Positions 18,826-30,553 are shown, counted from the first letter of the stretch. The stretch: DNA of 64,000 nt from Acinetobacter sp. ANC 3781 (GCF_004331285.1 NZ_SJOH01000001.1:124001-188000), one strand, 5' to 3'. Made by a program: numbers and translations. Notes: a model not told the origin generated them from the letters alone.

Positions 18826-18916
18826 TGGCGGAAGCGGTGAGATTCGAACTCACGGAGGACTCACACCCTCGTCGGTTTTCAAGACCGGTGCATTAAACCG
18901 CTCTGCCACGCTTCCA
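18826..18916 (-). tRNA. serT: tRNA-Ser(TGA)
   Basis: A 91-base class II tRNA with encoded CCA. Minus-strand landmarks: acceptor GGAAGCG paired with CGCTTCC, anticodon loop CTTGAAA giving anticodon TGA, a long variable arm (CGACGAGGGTGTGAGTCCTC region) and the T-loop GTTCGAATC. It reads UCA and related serine codons. Its 3' end doubles as the intact attachment site of the decayed island to its left; the 14-base duplicate lies at 12241. Confidence 0.96.
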
Positions 18917-19012
18917 TGTGCGCCATAATACGGATCTTTTTAAAAACTGACAAGTAAAAATTACAACTAAACCATTCAAATGAATATTGTTTCGCCAAAT
19001 TAACTTAAAAAA

Positions 19013-21046
19013 TCATAATTTGGCTGCTAATTCCGCACCCTCGCGGATTGCACGCTTTGCATCAAGCTCTGCAGCCAGTTTGGCACCGCCAATAATATGG
19101 TAATTCGCCAAGGTAAATTCATCGTCATTCGGCATGATGTCTTTTACCGAATCTTGCCCGGCACAAACCACAACAGTATCTACACGTAACAGTTGATCAT
19201 AGCCGTTAGTTTCAATCCATAAGCCCTCATTGGTAATAGATTTATATTGCACCCCACGTAGCATCTTCACTGCATGCTTTTTCAATTGCGCACGATGCAC
19301 CCAGCCTGAAGTTTTGCCTAAACCCATACCCAGCGGTGTCGTTTTACGTTGCAATAAATAAATTTCGCGAACAGGATGATCTACTTCAGCAGCTTGCATG
19401 CCACCTTCAGAAATATAGTCCGGATTTGGATCAATACCCCACTCACGTTGCCAGTCTGCCAAGGGCTGGGGTTGCGGCTGATGTGCCGGTTTTAATAAAA
19501 ATTCCGACACATCAAAGCCAATACCACCGGCCCCAATTACGGCAACTCTACGACCCACTGGAGCGCCGCGCAACACCTCTGCATAAGACAAGACTTGAGG
19601 TGCCTCACTACCTTGCATTTTTAAACTCCGCGGTACAACACCTGTTGCAACAATGACTTCATCAAAGCCTTCGCGTTCAAGCTGTTCACGGTTCACTCTG
19701 GTATTTAAGCGAAGCTCTACCCCTGTTTTTTCAATTTGAACTTTAAAATAACGAATGGTTTCGTGAAATTCTTCTTTACCCGGTACCACTTTAGCTAAGT
19801 TAAATTGCCCGCCAACCTCTGTTGCAGCTTCAAACAAGGTAACTTTATGACCGCGACTTGCCGCCACCGTTGCAGCAGACATTCCTGCCACACCCCCACC
19901 AATAACAGCGACCTTTTTAGGTGCTTTGGTTTTTAAATAAACCAGTTCTGTTTCATAGGCAGCACGTGGATTGACCAGACAGGTTGCCCGTTGATTTTTA
20001 AAAGTATGATCCAAACAGGCCTGGTTGCAGGCAATGCAGGTATTAATTTCATCCACCCGATTGGTCGCTGTTTTATTAACCCAGAAAGCATCTGCCAAGA
20101 ATGGGCGCGCCATCTGCACCATATCTGCTTTTCCAGCCGCTAAAATGGCTTCGGCTGTTTCGGGCATGTTAATGCGGTTGGATGCAATCACTGGAATTGC
20201 GACATGCTTTTTCACTTCTGCGGTGTAGTCTGCAAATGCAGCACGCGGAACTGAAGTCACAATGGTGGGAATACGTGCCTCATGCCAGCCGATACCGGTA
20301 TTGAGCAAGGTAACTCCTGCCTTTTCCAGAGCTTGAGCCACTGTAATCACTTCCTGCATGGTATTGCCATCATGCACCAGATCAAGCATCGACATGCGGA
20401 AACAGATAATAAAGTTTTCACCAATTTTTTCACGAATCGCTCGTACAATTTCTACTGCAAAACGCATGCGGTTTTCAATGTCACCACCCCAGCGGTCGTC
20501 GCGGATATTGACATGGCGGCTTAAAAACTGGTTCAGCAAATAACCTTCAGAACCCATAATTTCCACACCGTCATAGCCGGCTTTTTTAGCAATACTGGCG
20601 GTATGAGCATAATCCTCAATGGTATCCAGAATCTGCTTTTCGCTCATTTGACGCGGTTTAAATGGTGAAATCGGTGACTTGATTGGGCTGGCAGAAACCA
20701 CAAAAGGCTGGTAACCATAACGGCCAGAATGCAGAATCTGCATCAAAATTTTTGCACCATGCTTATGTACCGCATGGGTTACTAAACGATGCGGTGCCAC
20801 ATCGCCCAAATTGTTCATGGTCCCACCAGCCGGCAGTAACCAGCCTTGACGGTTTGGTGAAATCCCGCCAGTGATAATCAGCCCCACACCGCCTTTTGCA
20901 CGTTCCCCAAAATATGCCGCCAATTTTGGATAATTATAAAATCGGTCTTCCAGACCGGTATGCATAGAACCCATCACGACACGGTTTTTTATGGTCGTAA
21001 AGCCCAAATGTAGCGGTTTTAAAATATTTGCATAGCGAGTTGTCAT
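19013..21046 (-). CDS. fadH: NADPH-dependent 2,4-dienoyl-CoA reductase
   Basis: Reduces 2,4-dienoyl-CoA intermediates so that polyunsaturated fatty acids can complete beta-oxidation. The 677 residues carry three parts in order: an FMN-binding old-yellow-enzyme barrel (to about residue 330, with YDGVEIMGSEGYLLNQF), a [4Fe-4S] cluster motif CIACNQACLD followed by a further Cys in RATCLVNP, and an FAD/NADPH-binding domain beginning VAVIGGGVAGMSAA near residue 382, with a second dinucleotide motif VAVIGAGGIGFD. Length and layout match E. coli FadH (672). It is monocistronic on the minus strand, next to tRNA-Ser. Confidence 0.95.
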   Translation of the reverse strand: MTTRYANILKPLHLGFTTIKNRVVMGSMHTGLEDRFYNYPKLAAYFGERAKGGVGLIITGGISPNRQGWLLPAGGTMNNLGDVAPHRLVTHAVHKHGAKILMQILHSGRYGYQPFVVSASPIKSPISPFKPRQMSEKQILDTIEDYAHTASIAKKAGYDGVEIMGSEGYLLNQFLSRHVNIRDDRWGGDIENRMRFAVEIVRAIREKIGENFIICFRMSMLDLVHDGNTMQEVITVAQALEKAGVTLLNTGIGWHEARIPTIVTSVPRAAFADYTAEVKKHVAIPVIASNRINMPETAEAILAAGKADMVQMARPFLADAFWVNKTATNRVDEINTCIACNQACLDHTFKNQRATCLVNPRAAYETELVYLKTKAPKKVAVIGGGVAGMSAATVAASRGHKVTLFEAATEVGGQFNLAKVVPGKEEFHETIRYFKVQIEKTGVELRLNTRVNREQLEREGFDEVIVATGVVPRSLKMQGSEAPQVLSYAEVLRGAPVGRRVAVIGAGGIGFDVSEFLLKPAHQPQPQPLADWQREWGIDPNPDYISEGGMQAAEVDHPVREIYLLQRKTTPLGMGLGKTSGWVHRAQLKKHAVKMLRGVQYKSITNEGLWIETNGYDQLLRVDTVVVCAGQDSVKDIMPNDDEFTLANYHIIGGAKLAAELDAKRAIREGAELAAKL

Positions 21047-21229
21047 GATGAATCCTTAATTTATTGGCTTTGCAACTTGTTGCATACTACTTTACCTATT
21101 TTTATTTATTTGTTTATGACATCTTTGCAGCATTGTCTGACGAAACAGTCAATTTTCCATAAAAAAGGTGCAGTTTTTAGACTGCACCACAGATAAAAAC
21201 CATGATTATTTATATTTTAATTCTAGGTT

Positions 21230-22927
21230 TTAACTCCAACCTTTTAATTTGGAGGTATGGCCAATCCCGACATTAAAACTATTGGTGGGATCCAACTTTT
21301 GATAATGATTTTTGAGCGCAGGCTTGGCCACATACAAATGTCCGACATTATGCTCGGCAGGATATTCGGCCCCACGTTGATCCAGTAAATGCCACATTTG
21401 ATGCTCTATCGCTAAAGGATCAACACCTTTTTTCACAATATAGTCTTGATGGAACACATGACATAAAAAATGACCATAATACAGTTTATGGATAATCAGC
21501 TCATCCATTTCCTTAGGCAAAGTTTCGACCCATTCACGGTCGTTACGCCGTAAAGCAATGTCCAGCGCGACAATATCTTCTACTTCTGAGCGATGCGTGT
21601 CGCGATAACGAATCGCTGCGCCTGCAACGGCAAAACGATGTAAAAAGGCTTTACGCCCTTCTTCTTCAGTACAGAGAAAATAATTTCCAGTGGTATGAGA
21701 TAAAAAATACTGTTTTAAAAATTGCTGAACCTGTGCTACATCCTGATTTTCGATACGCAGCACCAAATGATGCTCATACAGATCACGAAATTCATTCATG
21801 CGTTTCGGCAAATGCGACGGCAAAAATTTGCTCACCATTTGCAAGACTTTATCTGACAGCCCTTTCATGCCGATTTTTTCCAAGTAGCCATCGACTTTAT
21901 CTTTCATGGCGAAAGCAGCGGGTACTTTGGCAGTCCCGAATTTCTCGATAAACATGAAAGCATCTTTACCATATTCGGCGCCAATATCATAAGCGACACG
22001 GTGAATATACTCTCCTGCAATCGGCAGGCGCGGTAAGTCTTTCAAAAGGAAACGGCGGATTGCGGTTAAATCTTCTTGGTTATTGGTACCGACATAAAAC
22101 ACCTGACTGGGAATTTTTTCAAAAGTGTCCAGACGTACCGCAAAAACACAAACTTTACCTGCCGAACCGGAAGCTTCAAACAAACGCGATGGATCGGCAT
22201 TAAATCGTGCTGGGGTGTTTTCATCGACCTGAGTGACATCATGTGCATAATGCTGATCTGAGGCACAACAATTAGCATCATCTTGAATATCATTCACCTG
22301 ATATGTCTGATTCTCTAATCTTGATAAAATTTCTTCGGGGGTTGTTCCCAAATTTATGCCTAAATGATTGACCAGTTCAAGCTGTCCTGAATCATTCACT
22401 CGTGCATACAGCGCCAGTTCAGTATAAGCCGGCCCACGGCGAACCAAGGCTCCACCCGAATTATTACAGACTCCACCTAATACTGACGCACCAATACAGG
22501 ATGAACCAATCACGGAATGTGGTTCACGATTAAACGGTGCCAGCTGCTTTTCTAATTTATCCAAAGTTGCCCCAGGCAAACAAACCACTTGTTTTGCATC
22601 ATTAATCACTTGAATGCCAACTAAACGCCGAGTGTTGATGAGTATTACAGGACGATCATAATCATCACCAAAAGGCGTTGAACCTCCAGTGAGTCCAGTA
22701 TTGGCTGCCTGCATAATCACAATACTGTCAGCCTGAACAGCAATTTGTAATACCTTCCATTGCTCAACTAAAGAACCAGGCACCACCACCGCCAGAACCT
22801 TACCTGATCCGTAACGACGACCTTGACGATATAAACGGGTGTCATTTTCATCGGTCAATACATGTTGCCTACCGACAATATTAATGAGTTTTTGAATAGT
22901 GTGCAGTGCAGCTGATTGCGTGAACAT
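21230..22927 (-). CDS. dld: D-lactate dehydrogenase, quinone-dependent FAD enzyme
   Basis: Oxidises D-lactate to pyruvate and passes electrons to the quinone pool as a peripheral inner-membrane flavoprotein. The 565 residues match E. coli Dld (571). The FAD-binding segment shows QAANTGLTGGSTP and the SVIGSSCIGASVLGG phosphate loop; the C-terminal half contains the membrane-binding domain region and ends in the conserved NPxxSFNVGIGHTSK-like stretch. It is last in the lactate cluster, but a 452-base gap with an inverted-repeat element separates it from lldD, so it may have its own promoter. An AGGAT site precedes the ATG. Confidence 0.95.
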   Translation of the reverse strand: MFTQSAALHTIQKLINIVGRQHVLTDENDTRLYRQGRRYGSGKVLAVVVPGSLVEQWKVLQIAVQADSIVIMQAANTGLTGGSTPFGDDYDRPVILINTRRLVGIQVINDAKQVVCLPGATLDKLEKQLAPFNREPHSVIGSSCIGASVLGGVCNNSGGALVRRGPAYTELALYARVNDSGQLELVNHLGINLGTTPEEILSRLENQTYQVNDIQDDANCCASDQHYAHDVTQVDENTPARFNADPSRLFEASGSAGKVCVFAVRLDTFEKIPSQVFYVGTNNQEDLTAIRRFLLKDLPRLPIAGEYIHRVAYDIGAEYGKDAFMFIEKFGTAKVPAAFAMKDKVDGYLEKIGMKGLSDKVLQMVSKFLPSHLPKRMNEFRDLYEHHLVLRIENQDVAQVQQFLKQYFLSHTTGNYFLCTEEEGRKAFLHRFAVAGAAIRYRDTHRSEVEDIVALDIALRRNDREWVETLPKEMDELIIHKLYYGHFLCHVFHQDYIVKKGVDPLAIEHQMWHLLDQRGAEYPAEHNVGHLYVAKPALKNHYQKLDPTNSFNVGIGHTSKLKGWS

Positions 22928-23379
22928 ATTTCCAATCCTTTTCTAAAGTCCTTTTGAGCTACTCACCGCTCTTTTTAATATGCTTAAAAAATAACGTTAT
23001 AACTAATATTTGATACGCGAAAAAGTCATCCGTTGCTGTTTGAGGCAGACTAAAATAGGAGCTTCAATGTTTCTGCGAGAGGTTCATTCGTTTTGTTATT
23101 TGACGAGTTCAACGGATGACAAATGCCTTTGGTTACTTTGGGCGAAACCAAAGTAACAGCTGAGCTCCAAGTATTTGCTTTTTCATGATAAGACTCCGTC
23201 TAAAGTCGTCTTGTTTGAATTTCTTCTGTATAGGATTAACAGATACCTGGAGAAAAACTAAAAAAGCGGAGCCATTTTTCTGAAATTTAGAATTTATAAA
23301 TTCTCAACATCTTCCCTAACCCCCTCTTTAATAAAGAGAGGGAACTCATTCTTTTTTAAAAAAGAGTTCGGATAGATCA
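22928..23379. repeat. Intergenic inverted-repeat element between lldD and dld
   Basis: The region holds two nested structures. Outer arms gtcatccgttg (23025-23035) and caacggatgac (23110-23120) are exact reverse complements 74 bases apart. Immediately right, gttactttgg (23132-23141) pairs with ccaaagtaac (23148-23157) around a six-base loop. Near 23320 a further hairpin (ccctcttta/taaagaggg type) lies close to the lldD stop and may terminate lldD transcription. No ORF with a ribosome-binding site is evident. It looks like an interspersed repeat inserted in the operon. Confidence 0.55.
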
Positions 23380-24534
23380 TCACTCAGCCAACTCTCTATT
23401 CAGCTTCACCAAACAATCTGACGTAATATCTTGAATCGTTCTAGCCCCGGTCAAAGTCATCGCTACACGCATTTCTTTGTCGATTAAATCCAGTAGATTA
23501 GAAACACCGGCTCCGCCTGCTGCACCTAAAGCATAAATAAAGGCACGACCGAGCATGCAAGTATCTGCACCCAAAGCCAGCATGCGCACCACATCTAAAC
23601 CATTACGAATACCGGAATCGGCCAAAATTTTAATCTCGCCTTTGACTGCATCGGCAATCGGCGGTAGAGCGCGGGCACTGGATAAAACGCCGTCCAGCTG
23701 ACGTCCCCCATGATTCGACACCACAATCCCATCGGCACCAAAACGTACCGCATCCTTGGCATCTTCAGGATCTAAAATACCCTTGATGACCATGGGTCCA
23801 TCCCAGTATTCCCGAATCCATTCCAGATCTTTCCATGAAATAGACGGGTCGAAATTATTGCCTAACCAGCCGATATAATCTTCAAGTCCAGTCGGTTTAC
23901 CCAAGTATTTTGAAATATTGCCCAAGTCATGCGGACGGCCATGCAATCCCACATCCCATGCCCATTGTGGATGTAATACCGATTGCAAATAACGGCGCAT
24001 GGCTGCATTGGCGCCACTCATTCCGGAATGGGCATCGCGGTAGCGCGCGCCTGGAACGGGCATATCTACCGTAAAGATTAAAGTTGAGCAACCCGCTGCT
24101 TTGGCACGCTCTAAGGCATTTTTCATAAAACCGCGGTCACGTAGCACATAGAGCTGAAACCACATTGGGCGCTGGATGGCCGGTGCCACTTCCTCAATCG
24201 GACAAACTGAAACTGTCGACAAAGTAAAAGGTATGCCTTTTTTATCTGCCGCGACCGCCGCCTGCACTTCACCGCGACGCGCGTACATCCCGGTCAATCC
24301 GACCGGCGATAAAGCGACAGGCATCGACAAGGTTTCATCAAACAATCTGGTTTCCAGACTTAAAGACGACATATCGTTCAGAACACGCTGTCTTAAGGCA
24401 ATTTTGGATAAGTCTTCTACGTTACGCTTGAGTGTATATTCTGCATATGCACCCCCATCAATATAATGAAACAAGAAGGGTGGCAAGCGACGTCTAGCGG
24501 CTTCGCGGTAATCATTGGCAGAAGAAATAATCAT
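23380..24534 (-). CDS. lldD: L-lactate dehydrogenase, FMN- and quinone-dependent
   Basis: Oxidises L-lactate to pyruvate at the inner membrane. The 384 residues belong to the FMN alpha-hydroxyacid oxidase family (E. coli LldD 396). Visible features: N-terminal [11 protein letters not shown], the FMN-binding [12 protein letters not shown], the LYVLRDRGF strand, and the active-site signature [10 protein letters not shown] with its catalytic His, followed by [15 protein letters not shown], which binds the FMN phosphate. It begins two bases after the lldR stop codon, so it is translationally close to the regulator in an lldP-lldR-lldD operon induced by lactate. Confidence 0.95.
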   Translation of the reverse strand: MIISSANDYREAARRRLPPFLFHYIDGGAYAEYTLKRNVEDLSKIALRQRVLNDMSSLSLETRLFDETLSMPVALSPVGLTGMYARRGEVQAAVAADKKGIPFTLSTVSVCPIEEVAPAIQRPMWFQLYVLRDRGFMKNALERAKAAGCSTLIFTVDMPVPGARYRDAHSGMSGANAAMRRYLQSVLHPQWAWDVGLHGRPHDLGNISKYLGKPTGLEDYIGWLGNNFDPSISWKDLEWIREYWDGPMVIKGILDPEDAKDAVRFGADGIVVSNHGGRQLDGVLSSARALPPIADAVKGEIKILADSGIRNGLDVVRMLALGADTCMLGRAFIYALGAAGGAGVSNLLDLIDKEMRVAMTLTGARTIQDITSDCLVKLNRELAE

Positions 24535-24536
24535 GG

Positions 24537-25280
24537 TTAAATCCTATTTAATCGACTCGCACGCTGACGACGGGCATCTTCCTCATCAATCGATCGTACT
24601 TGTTGAATAACAAACTCAATATGTCCACACACTGCCTGTCTGGCAGCTTCCGGATCTCGACGTTCAATCGCATCTATCACTTGTTGATGCTGTAAATGCA
24701 ACTGATCAAAACGATGGGGTTCGGAATACACTTTCCGGCGTCCCAGCACCACGTTGAATTGCAACAAATCAAATAAGCCGCGCATCATCTGGATCAGCAC
24801 CAAATTATGTGAAGCTTCGGCAATAGCAAGATGAAATCTGGCATCGGCCTGTGCTGCCTGATCATCATCACCGATGGCTTGAAAATGGCTAATCTGTGCA
24901 TAGCAATCACGAATGTTTTGCAAGTCTTCGGGCGTGGCACGCTCTGCGGCATACCACGCTGTTCCCCCTTCCAAAATAGTTCGTGCTTCTTGCACATCAA
25001 AACGGTAAGCAGGATCTTGATCAATTAAATCACTTAAAGGCTGCACGATTTGATGTTGTGACCAATTGGTCGGCAATTGCTGCAAAAAAGTACCTGCTCC
25101 CACTTTACTCAGCAACATTCCTCGACTGGTCAGTTGCTGAATGGCTTCGCGTAAAGAGGAACGAGACACTCCCAGTTGTTCACATAATTTTCGTTCGGCA
25201 GGCAAACGGTCTCCAACTTGCATATTATTTTGTTCAATCAATATGCGCAGACTTTGTACGACTTTGTCGGAAACTTTCAT
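24537..25280 (-). CDS. lldR: GntR/FadR-type lactate-responsive regulator
   Basis: A 247-residue regulator with an N-terminal winged helix ([28 protein letters not shown], recognition helix in the second half) and a C-terminal FCD ligand-binding domain whose metal/ligand-contacting His and Asp residues lie around [12 protein letters not shown] and the later CGHIEFV. In E. coli, LldR represses or activates lldPRD depending on L-lactate. It sits between lldP (20-base gap) and lldD (2-base gap), so it controls its own operon. Two matching operators lie upstream of lldP. Confidence 0.93.
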   Translation of the reverse strand: MKVSDKVVQSLRILIEQNNMQVGDRLPAERKLCEQLGVSRSSLREAIQQLTSRGMLLSKVGAGTFLQQLPTNWSQHQIVQPLSDLIDQDPAYRFDVQEARTILEGGTAWYAAERATPEDLQNIRDCYAQISHFQAIGDDDQAAQADARFHLAIAEASHNLVLIQMMRGLFDLLQFNVVLGRRKVYSEPHRFDQLHLQHQQVIDAIERRDPEAARQAVCGHIEFVIQQVRSIDEEDARRQRASRLNRI

Positions 25281-25300
25281 TTGCTGTCCTCAATTGCGTG

Positions 25301-26965
25301 TTATGGAATCATCCACGGGAACACATAAGCTTGTAAGGTAATAATAATACCCATCATGATGGTAAAGACGATACTGTGTTTAACCGTAAAACGGAACAGA
25401 TCAGATTCTTTACCCACAAGCCCTACCGCGGCACAGGCAATTGCAATCGATTGCGGTGAAATCATTTTTCCGGTGACTCCACCACTGGTATTTGCTGCAA
25501 CCAATAAAACTTCAGGAACACCAATCTGTTGAGCTGTAGTGGCTTGCAGCGCTGCAAACAACGCATTCGCCGAAGTATCGGAACCGGTTAAGAACACCCC
25601 GATCCACCCTAGAAATGGCGAGAAGAAGGTAAAGGCCTGTCCGGTATGCGCAAGTGCCAATGCCAAAGTTGCCGACATGCCCGAATAATTGGCAATAAAA
25701 GCAAAGGCCAGCACCATGCCAATCGAATAAATCGGTGTTTTTAATTCATTGATGGTTTCACCAAAAGTCACTACAGCTTCTTTTGGCTTCATTTTCAGGA
25801 AAATAATGGTAATAAGTGCGGCAATAAAAATGGCTGTACCTGTGGCAGAAAGCCAGTCAAATTTATAGATGGCATCATAATCTTTTACTTCGGGTACCAC
25901 AGGAGGCATTTTTTGCACCAGTTGATGCAAATAAGGCACTTTGATTGAAAAGACCAAATCGTGTAAAGCACCGTCTTTGGTGAACAAGTCTTTAAAAGGT
26001 TTGATGCTCCAAATGGTCACCATCGCGGTTAAAATCATGAATGGAGACCAGGCTTTGGCAATCTGTGCAAGACTGTATTGTTTTTGCTGATCGGCTTGTA
26101 AACTCACATCCAGATTGGCATCTTCATTGCTAAAACGGAAGATATGTTTCGGTTTCCAGAATTTAAGTAAAATCGTCAAGGTCACTAAAGATGCAATCGC
26201 TGCAGTAATATCCGGCAGTTCTGGACCAACAAAGTTAGACGTTAAATATTGTGCAATCGCAAAAGACCCCCCTCCCACAATCACAGCAGGCCAGGTTTCT
26301 TTAATACCGCGCCAGCCGTCCATAATTCCCATAATCCAGAACAACACGATTGGCACCATGAACGGTAACTGACGGCCCACCATCTGGCTGATTTCCATGG
26401 TATCCACGCCAGACACCTGCCCTGCGACAATAATCGGAATCCCCATTGCGCCAAAGGCAACAGGTGCGGTATTTACAATTAAACATAGACCCGCTGCATA
26501 TAACGGTTTAAAGCCCAAGCCGACCAGCAAGGCCGCAGTAATGGCGACCGGTGCACCAAATCCTGCAGCACCTTCCAGGAAGGTACCAAAAGCAAAACCT
26601 ACCAGCAGCATTTGTAAACGTTGATCTTCGGTAATGGATAAAATGGAAGAACGGATAATATTAAATTGGCCGGTTTTTACTGAAATTTTATATAAGAACA
26701 CTGCTCCAATAATGATCCAGGCAATCGGCCACAAGCCGTAGAAAAAACCATAAATCATGGAGGCAAAAGCCATTGCAACAGGCATCTGATAAGCAAAAAG
26801 AGAAACCAACAGTGCTAGAACAACCGTAATTGTTCCCGCCACACTACCTTTTAACCGGAAAATCGCCAATGCGAGAAAGAAAAAGATAATTGGAATAAGG
26901 GCAATCGCGCTGGAAATCCAGATATTGCCCATAGGATCATAAATTTGTTGCCAAGATTGAAGCAT
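25301..26965 (-). CDS. lldP: L-lactate permease
   Basis: Proton-coupled importer of lactate (also glycolate) in the inner membrane. The 554 residues form 12 or more hydrophobic segments and match E. coli LldP (551). Family-specific segments include [29 protein letters not shown] and the C-terminal [14 protein letters not shown] and [17 protein letters not shown]. It is the first gene of the lactate operon; AAGGAG lies nine bases before the ATG, and the two LldR-type operators lie about 70 and 170 bases upstream of the start codon. Confidence 0.95.
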   Translation of the reverse strand: MLQSWQQIYDPMGNIWISSAIALIPIIFFFLALAIFRLKGSVAGTITVVLALLVSLFAYQMPVAMAFASMIYGFFYGLWPIAWIIIGAVFLYKISVKTGQFNIIRSSILSITEDQRLQMLLVGFAFGTFLEGAAGFGAPVAITAALLVGLGFKPLYAAGLCLIVNTAPVAFGAMGIPIIVAGQVSGVDTMEISQMVGRQLPFMVPIVLFWIMGIMDGWRGIKETWPAVIVGGGSFAIAQYLTSNFVGPELPDITAAIASLVTLTILLKFWKPKHIFRFSNEDANLDVSLQADQQKQYSLAQIAKAWSPFMILTAMVTIWSIKPFKDLFTKDGALHDLVFSIKVPYLHQLVQKMPPVVPEVKDYDAIYKFDWLSATGTAIFIAALITIIFLKMKPKEAVVTFGETINELKTPIYSIGMVLAFAFIANYSGMSATLALALAHTGQAFTFFSPFLGWIGVFLTGSDTSANALFAALQATTAQQIGVPEVLLVAANTSGGVTGKMISPQSIAIACAAVGLVGKESDLFRFTVKHSIVFTIMMGIIITLQAYVFPWMIP

Positions 26966-27032
26966 TGTCTTCTCCTTGAAATGCTCACGGCTCTATTAGA
27001 ATTGGTCTGATTATTTAAACGATTAACTCGTA

Positions 27033-27047
27033 ATTGGTACGACCAAT
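27033..27047. promoter_or_regulatory. LldR-type operator, lldP-proximal
   Basis: attggt-acg-accaat, a perfect six-base inverted repeat with three-base centre fitting the TTGGT-N3-ACCAA consensus known for GntR/FadR-type LldR regulators. It ends 68-82 bases before the lldP start. Confidence 0.75.
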
Positions 27048-27131
27048 ATTGAGTTAAATAAAAAAATAATTCATATTTCAGCAAATATACTAGTTTTTGT
27101 TTAATTAAAGATCAATAGCGGTCTGATTAAA

Positions 27132-27156
27132 ATAATATTGGTCCTACCAATATTAT
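27132..27156. promoter_or_regulatory. LldR-type operator, lldP-distal, extended palindrome
   Basis: attggt-cct-accaat at its core (27137-27151), extended to perfect eleven-base arms (ataatattggt/accaatattat). Its centre lies 104 bases from that of the proximal operator. Confidence 0.75.
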
Positions 27157-27421
27157 CTAAATTTAAATAATAAATTAATTTTTCAAAACGCTCCTAAAAC
27201 TACTTAAAAGAATTACTACCTTTGTTTTTACTTAAGTTTTTTGAATAAAGTTTTAATCTTTTTATATTTATGCAACTTTAGTCTAATCCTCTAATTTTTC
27301 ACTTCTTACTGTATGTTTTTAATACTCAAGATTTCTTGCTTACCTCTTCACTAAGATTCTCAATCTCGATATAGATTAAATCGGCCGGTCATTTATTTTA
27401 ACGGTTTGAAAGGAGTTGCAA

Positions 27422-27544
27422 TTGAGTAAAGTAAAGTCTGGCTTAATCAATTTTTTTTATCTTTCTGTTCTGTCCCCCCCAGAGTGGGTTGCTAAGCTCA
27501 AACGATTTACTTCATTAATTTATGGTTTAATTTATTTAAGTTAA
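27422..27544 (+). CDS. Possible 40-residue small membrane peptide
   Basis: A short ORF beginning with TTG that has a strong AAGGAG ribosome-binding site six bases upstream. The product starts MSKVKSGLINFFYLSVLSPP and ends with a second hydrophobic stretch (SLIYGLIYLS); a basic segment (KLKR) lies between them. I do not recognise it. The case rests only on the ribosome-binding site, the amphipathic composition and its position upstream of argG, so it may be chance. Confidence 0.35.
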   Translation: MSKVKSGLINFFYLSVLSPPEWVAKLKRFTSLIYGLIYLS

Positions 27545-27672
27545 CTTACTTTCTATGTCCTTAAATCACCTGTTGATGATTTTTCACTATACTATCCGCT
27601 TAAAAAGTACAGATATTTTTTTTGATTGCTTATTTTTACGAAAAAAATTTCACCTAAAAGTGCTACAATTGA

Positions 27673-29082
<1,410 letters not shown>

Positions 29083-29096
29083 GTTTGTTTTATTTT

Positions 29097-29127
29097 AAAA
29101 AAACCGCCTACGTAGGCGGTTTTTTTA
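29097..29127. terminator. Bidirectional terminator between argG and a diguanylate cyclase gene
   Basis: Perfect palindrome accgcctacgtaggcggt flanked by A runs on the left and T runs on the right, between convergent genes, so it works for both strands. Confidence 0.9.
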
Positions 29128-29145
29128 TGCTTGAAGTTGGAGTCT

Positions 29146-30411
29146 TTAGGCGATATTTGTCGTACGAATAGATTGATAATAAATTTGGTTTCTTCCCAGT
29201 TGTTTAGCCCGATATAAAGCTTGATCGGCAATCTTGAGTAATTCTTCTTTACTAATCTCATTTTCTCCACGATAAACCGTAATCCCCAAACTAATTGTAA
29301 TGTAGCTCGACACCAATGATTTAGCATGTGGAATTTCTAAACGCTCTATTGCTTTAAAAATATTCGATGCAACCGCATAGGCACCATGCGCATCTGTTTC
29401 AGGTAATAAAACCACAAACTCTTCACCACCATAACGTGCAACGAAATCCATATGCCGAATGGCATTTTTAATCGATTTGGCAATTGAAGAGATCACGTCA
29501 TCGCCTTTTTGGTGGCCATAAAAATCGTTATAGTTTTTAAAGAAATCGACATCAATAAACAAAATAGATAAAGAAGTGTGTTCAAGACGAGTTTGCTGAT
29601 AAAAAACTTCCATCATTTCATCAAAAGTACGGCGATTCGAAATTTTAGTCAGTTCATCGTGCTGACTAAGATGCAGTAATTCTGAATTATGAATGCGGTG
29701 AATTTTTTCACTAATTTTAGCCCGCATTGAATATAAATAAATCATACGTTCACGTGCAAAGATCATATGACTAATGACATAACCCAGTACACAGCTTCCC
29801 GTGAGAATACGTCCCAATACCATCGCATCAAAATTGATATGCAGTCCTAAAAGCAGAACAATTGTAAATATGGCTGCCGACACACCGGTCAACAACATAT
29901 GAAACGGTTTTACCCCGGTAAGAATATAACCAAGAATATAAATAATACATAATATAGCCATGGCCTGATGCTGGAGCACCACCGTTTCAACCGTTATGGT
30001 CAACCATGACATGGATACAATGGCCCAAAACTTGATTCCCATCGCAGCATGGGCAAAATATGGACGTACTTTAGGAAAATAAGCAAACCAAAATAGAACC
30101 AGCAAACATGCGCCACCATTCACCAGTCCTAACAGGCAGTGCATAAAATCATGGACAAAATATTGCTTGTCGATAATCCAGTAATCACTTGGAATCATGA
30201 CCACTACGAAAAGAAAATAGATTAAAACACCACCCCAGAAATATTTTTCAACATGTTTACGCGCGCGTTCTAAATTTTTAGACCAAAATTCCTGTTCCAG
30301 TTTTTTTGGAAAAACTTGTCCTACACGGCGACTTTGCTGCGTAACCAGTTCTTCTACTTTTTCTTTATCGTACTGTAATTTCGCGAGATTATACTTGTAT
30401 TCCATTTGCAA
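29146..30411 (-). CDS. Membrane-anchored diguanylate cyclase
   Basis: Makes c-di-GMP. The 421 residues have a short cytoplasmic N-terminus, about six membrane segments between residues 60 and 220 (a MASE-like sensor I cannot assign more closely), and a C-terminal GGDEF domain starting HDELTKISNRRTF near residue 251. The active site is intact GGEEF (328-332), and the product-inhibition site RHMD (319-322) lies five residues upstream, so feedback control by c-di-GMP is expected. It is the second cyclase in this window; the other senses through a haem globin. No phosphodiesterase domain is present. Confidence 0.9.
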   Translation of the reverse strand: MQMEYKYNLAKLQYDKEKVEELVTQQSRRVGQVFPKKLEQEFWSKNLERARKHVEKYFWGGVLIYFLFVVVMIPSDYWIIDKQYFVHDFMHCLLGLVNGGACLLVLFWFAYFPKVRPYFAHAAMGIKFWAIVSMSWLTITVETVVLQHQAMAILCIIYILGYILTGVKPFHMLLTGVSAAIFTIVLLLGLHINFDAMVLGRILTGSCVLGYVISHMIFARERMIYLYSMRAKISEKIHRIHNSELLHLSQHDELTKISNRRTFDEMMEVFYQQTRLEHTSLSILFIDVDFFKNYNDFYGHQKGDDVISSIAKSIKNAIRHMDFVARYGGEEFVVLLPETDAHGAYAVASNIFKAIERLEIPHAKSLVSSYITISLGITVYRGENEISKEELLKIADQALYRAKQLGRNQIYYQSIRTTNIA

Positions 30412-30553
30412 GCATTATGTATTTGTTTTTTAGTTACTTAAAAATAACACAATTTTATGATTTATATTTAAATATATATCGCCTTTTGTCTTTAATTGTC
30501 GTTACCATTTTCACACTTTATGGATTATCATTTGTTTTATTTGTCCGATTAAG

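Noticed and set aside
12241..18916. Mobile element with functional excision
   Set aside because: The integrase lacks its N-terminal domain and carries stops and a frameshift, so self-mobility is excluded; a relic is the only supported reading.
23025..23157. Riboswitch or known structured RNA in the lldD-dld gap
   Set aside because: The stems do not match any aptamer I know and lie about 100-230 bases from the dld start; an interspersed repeat is more likely.
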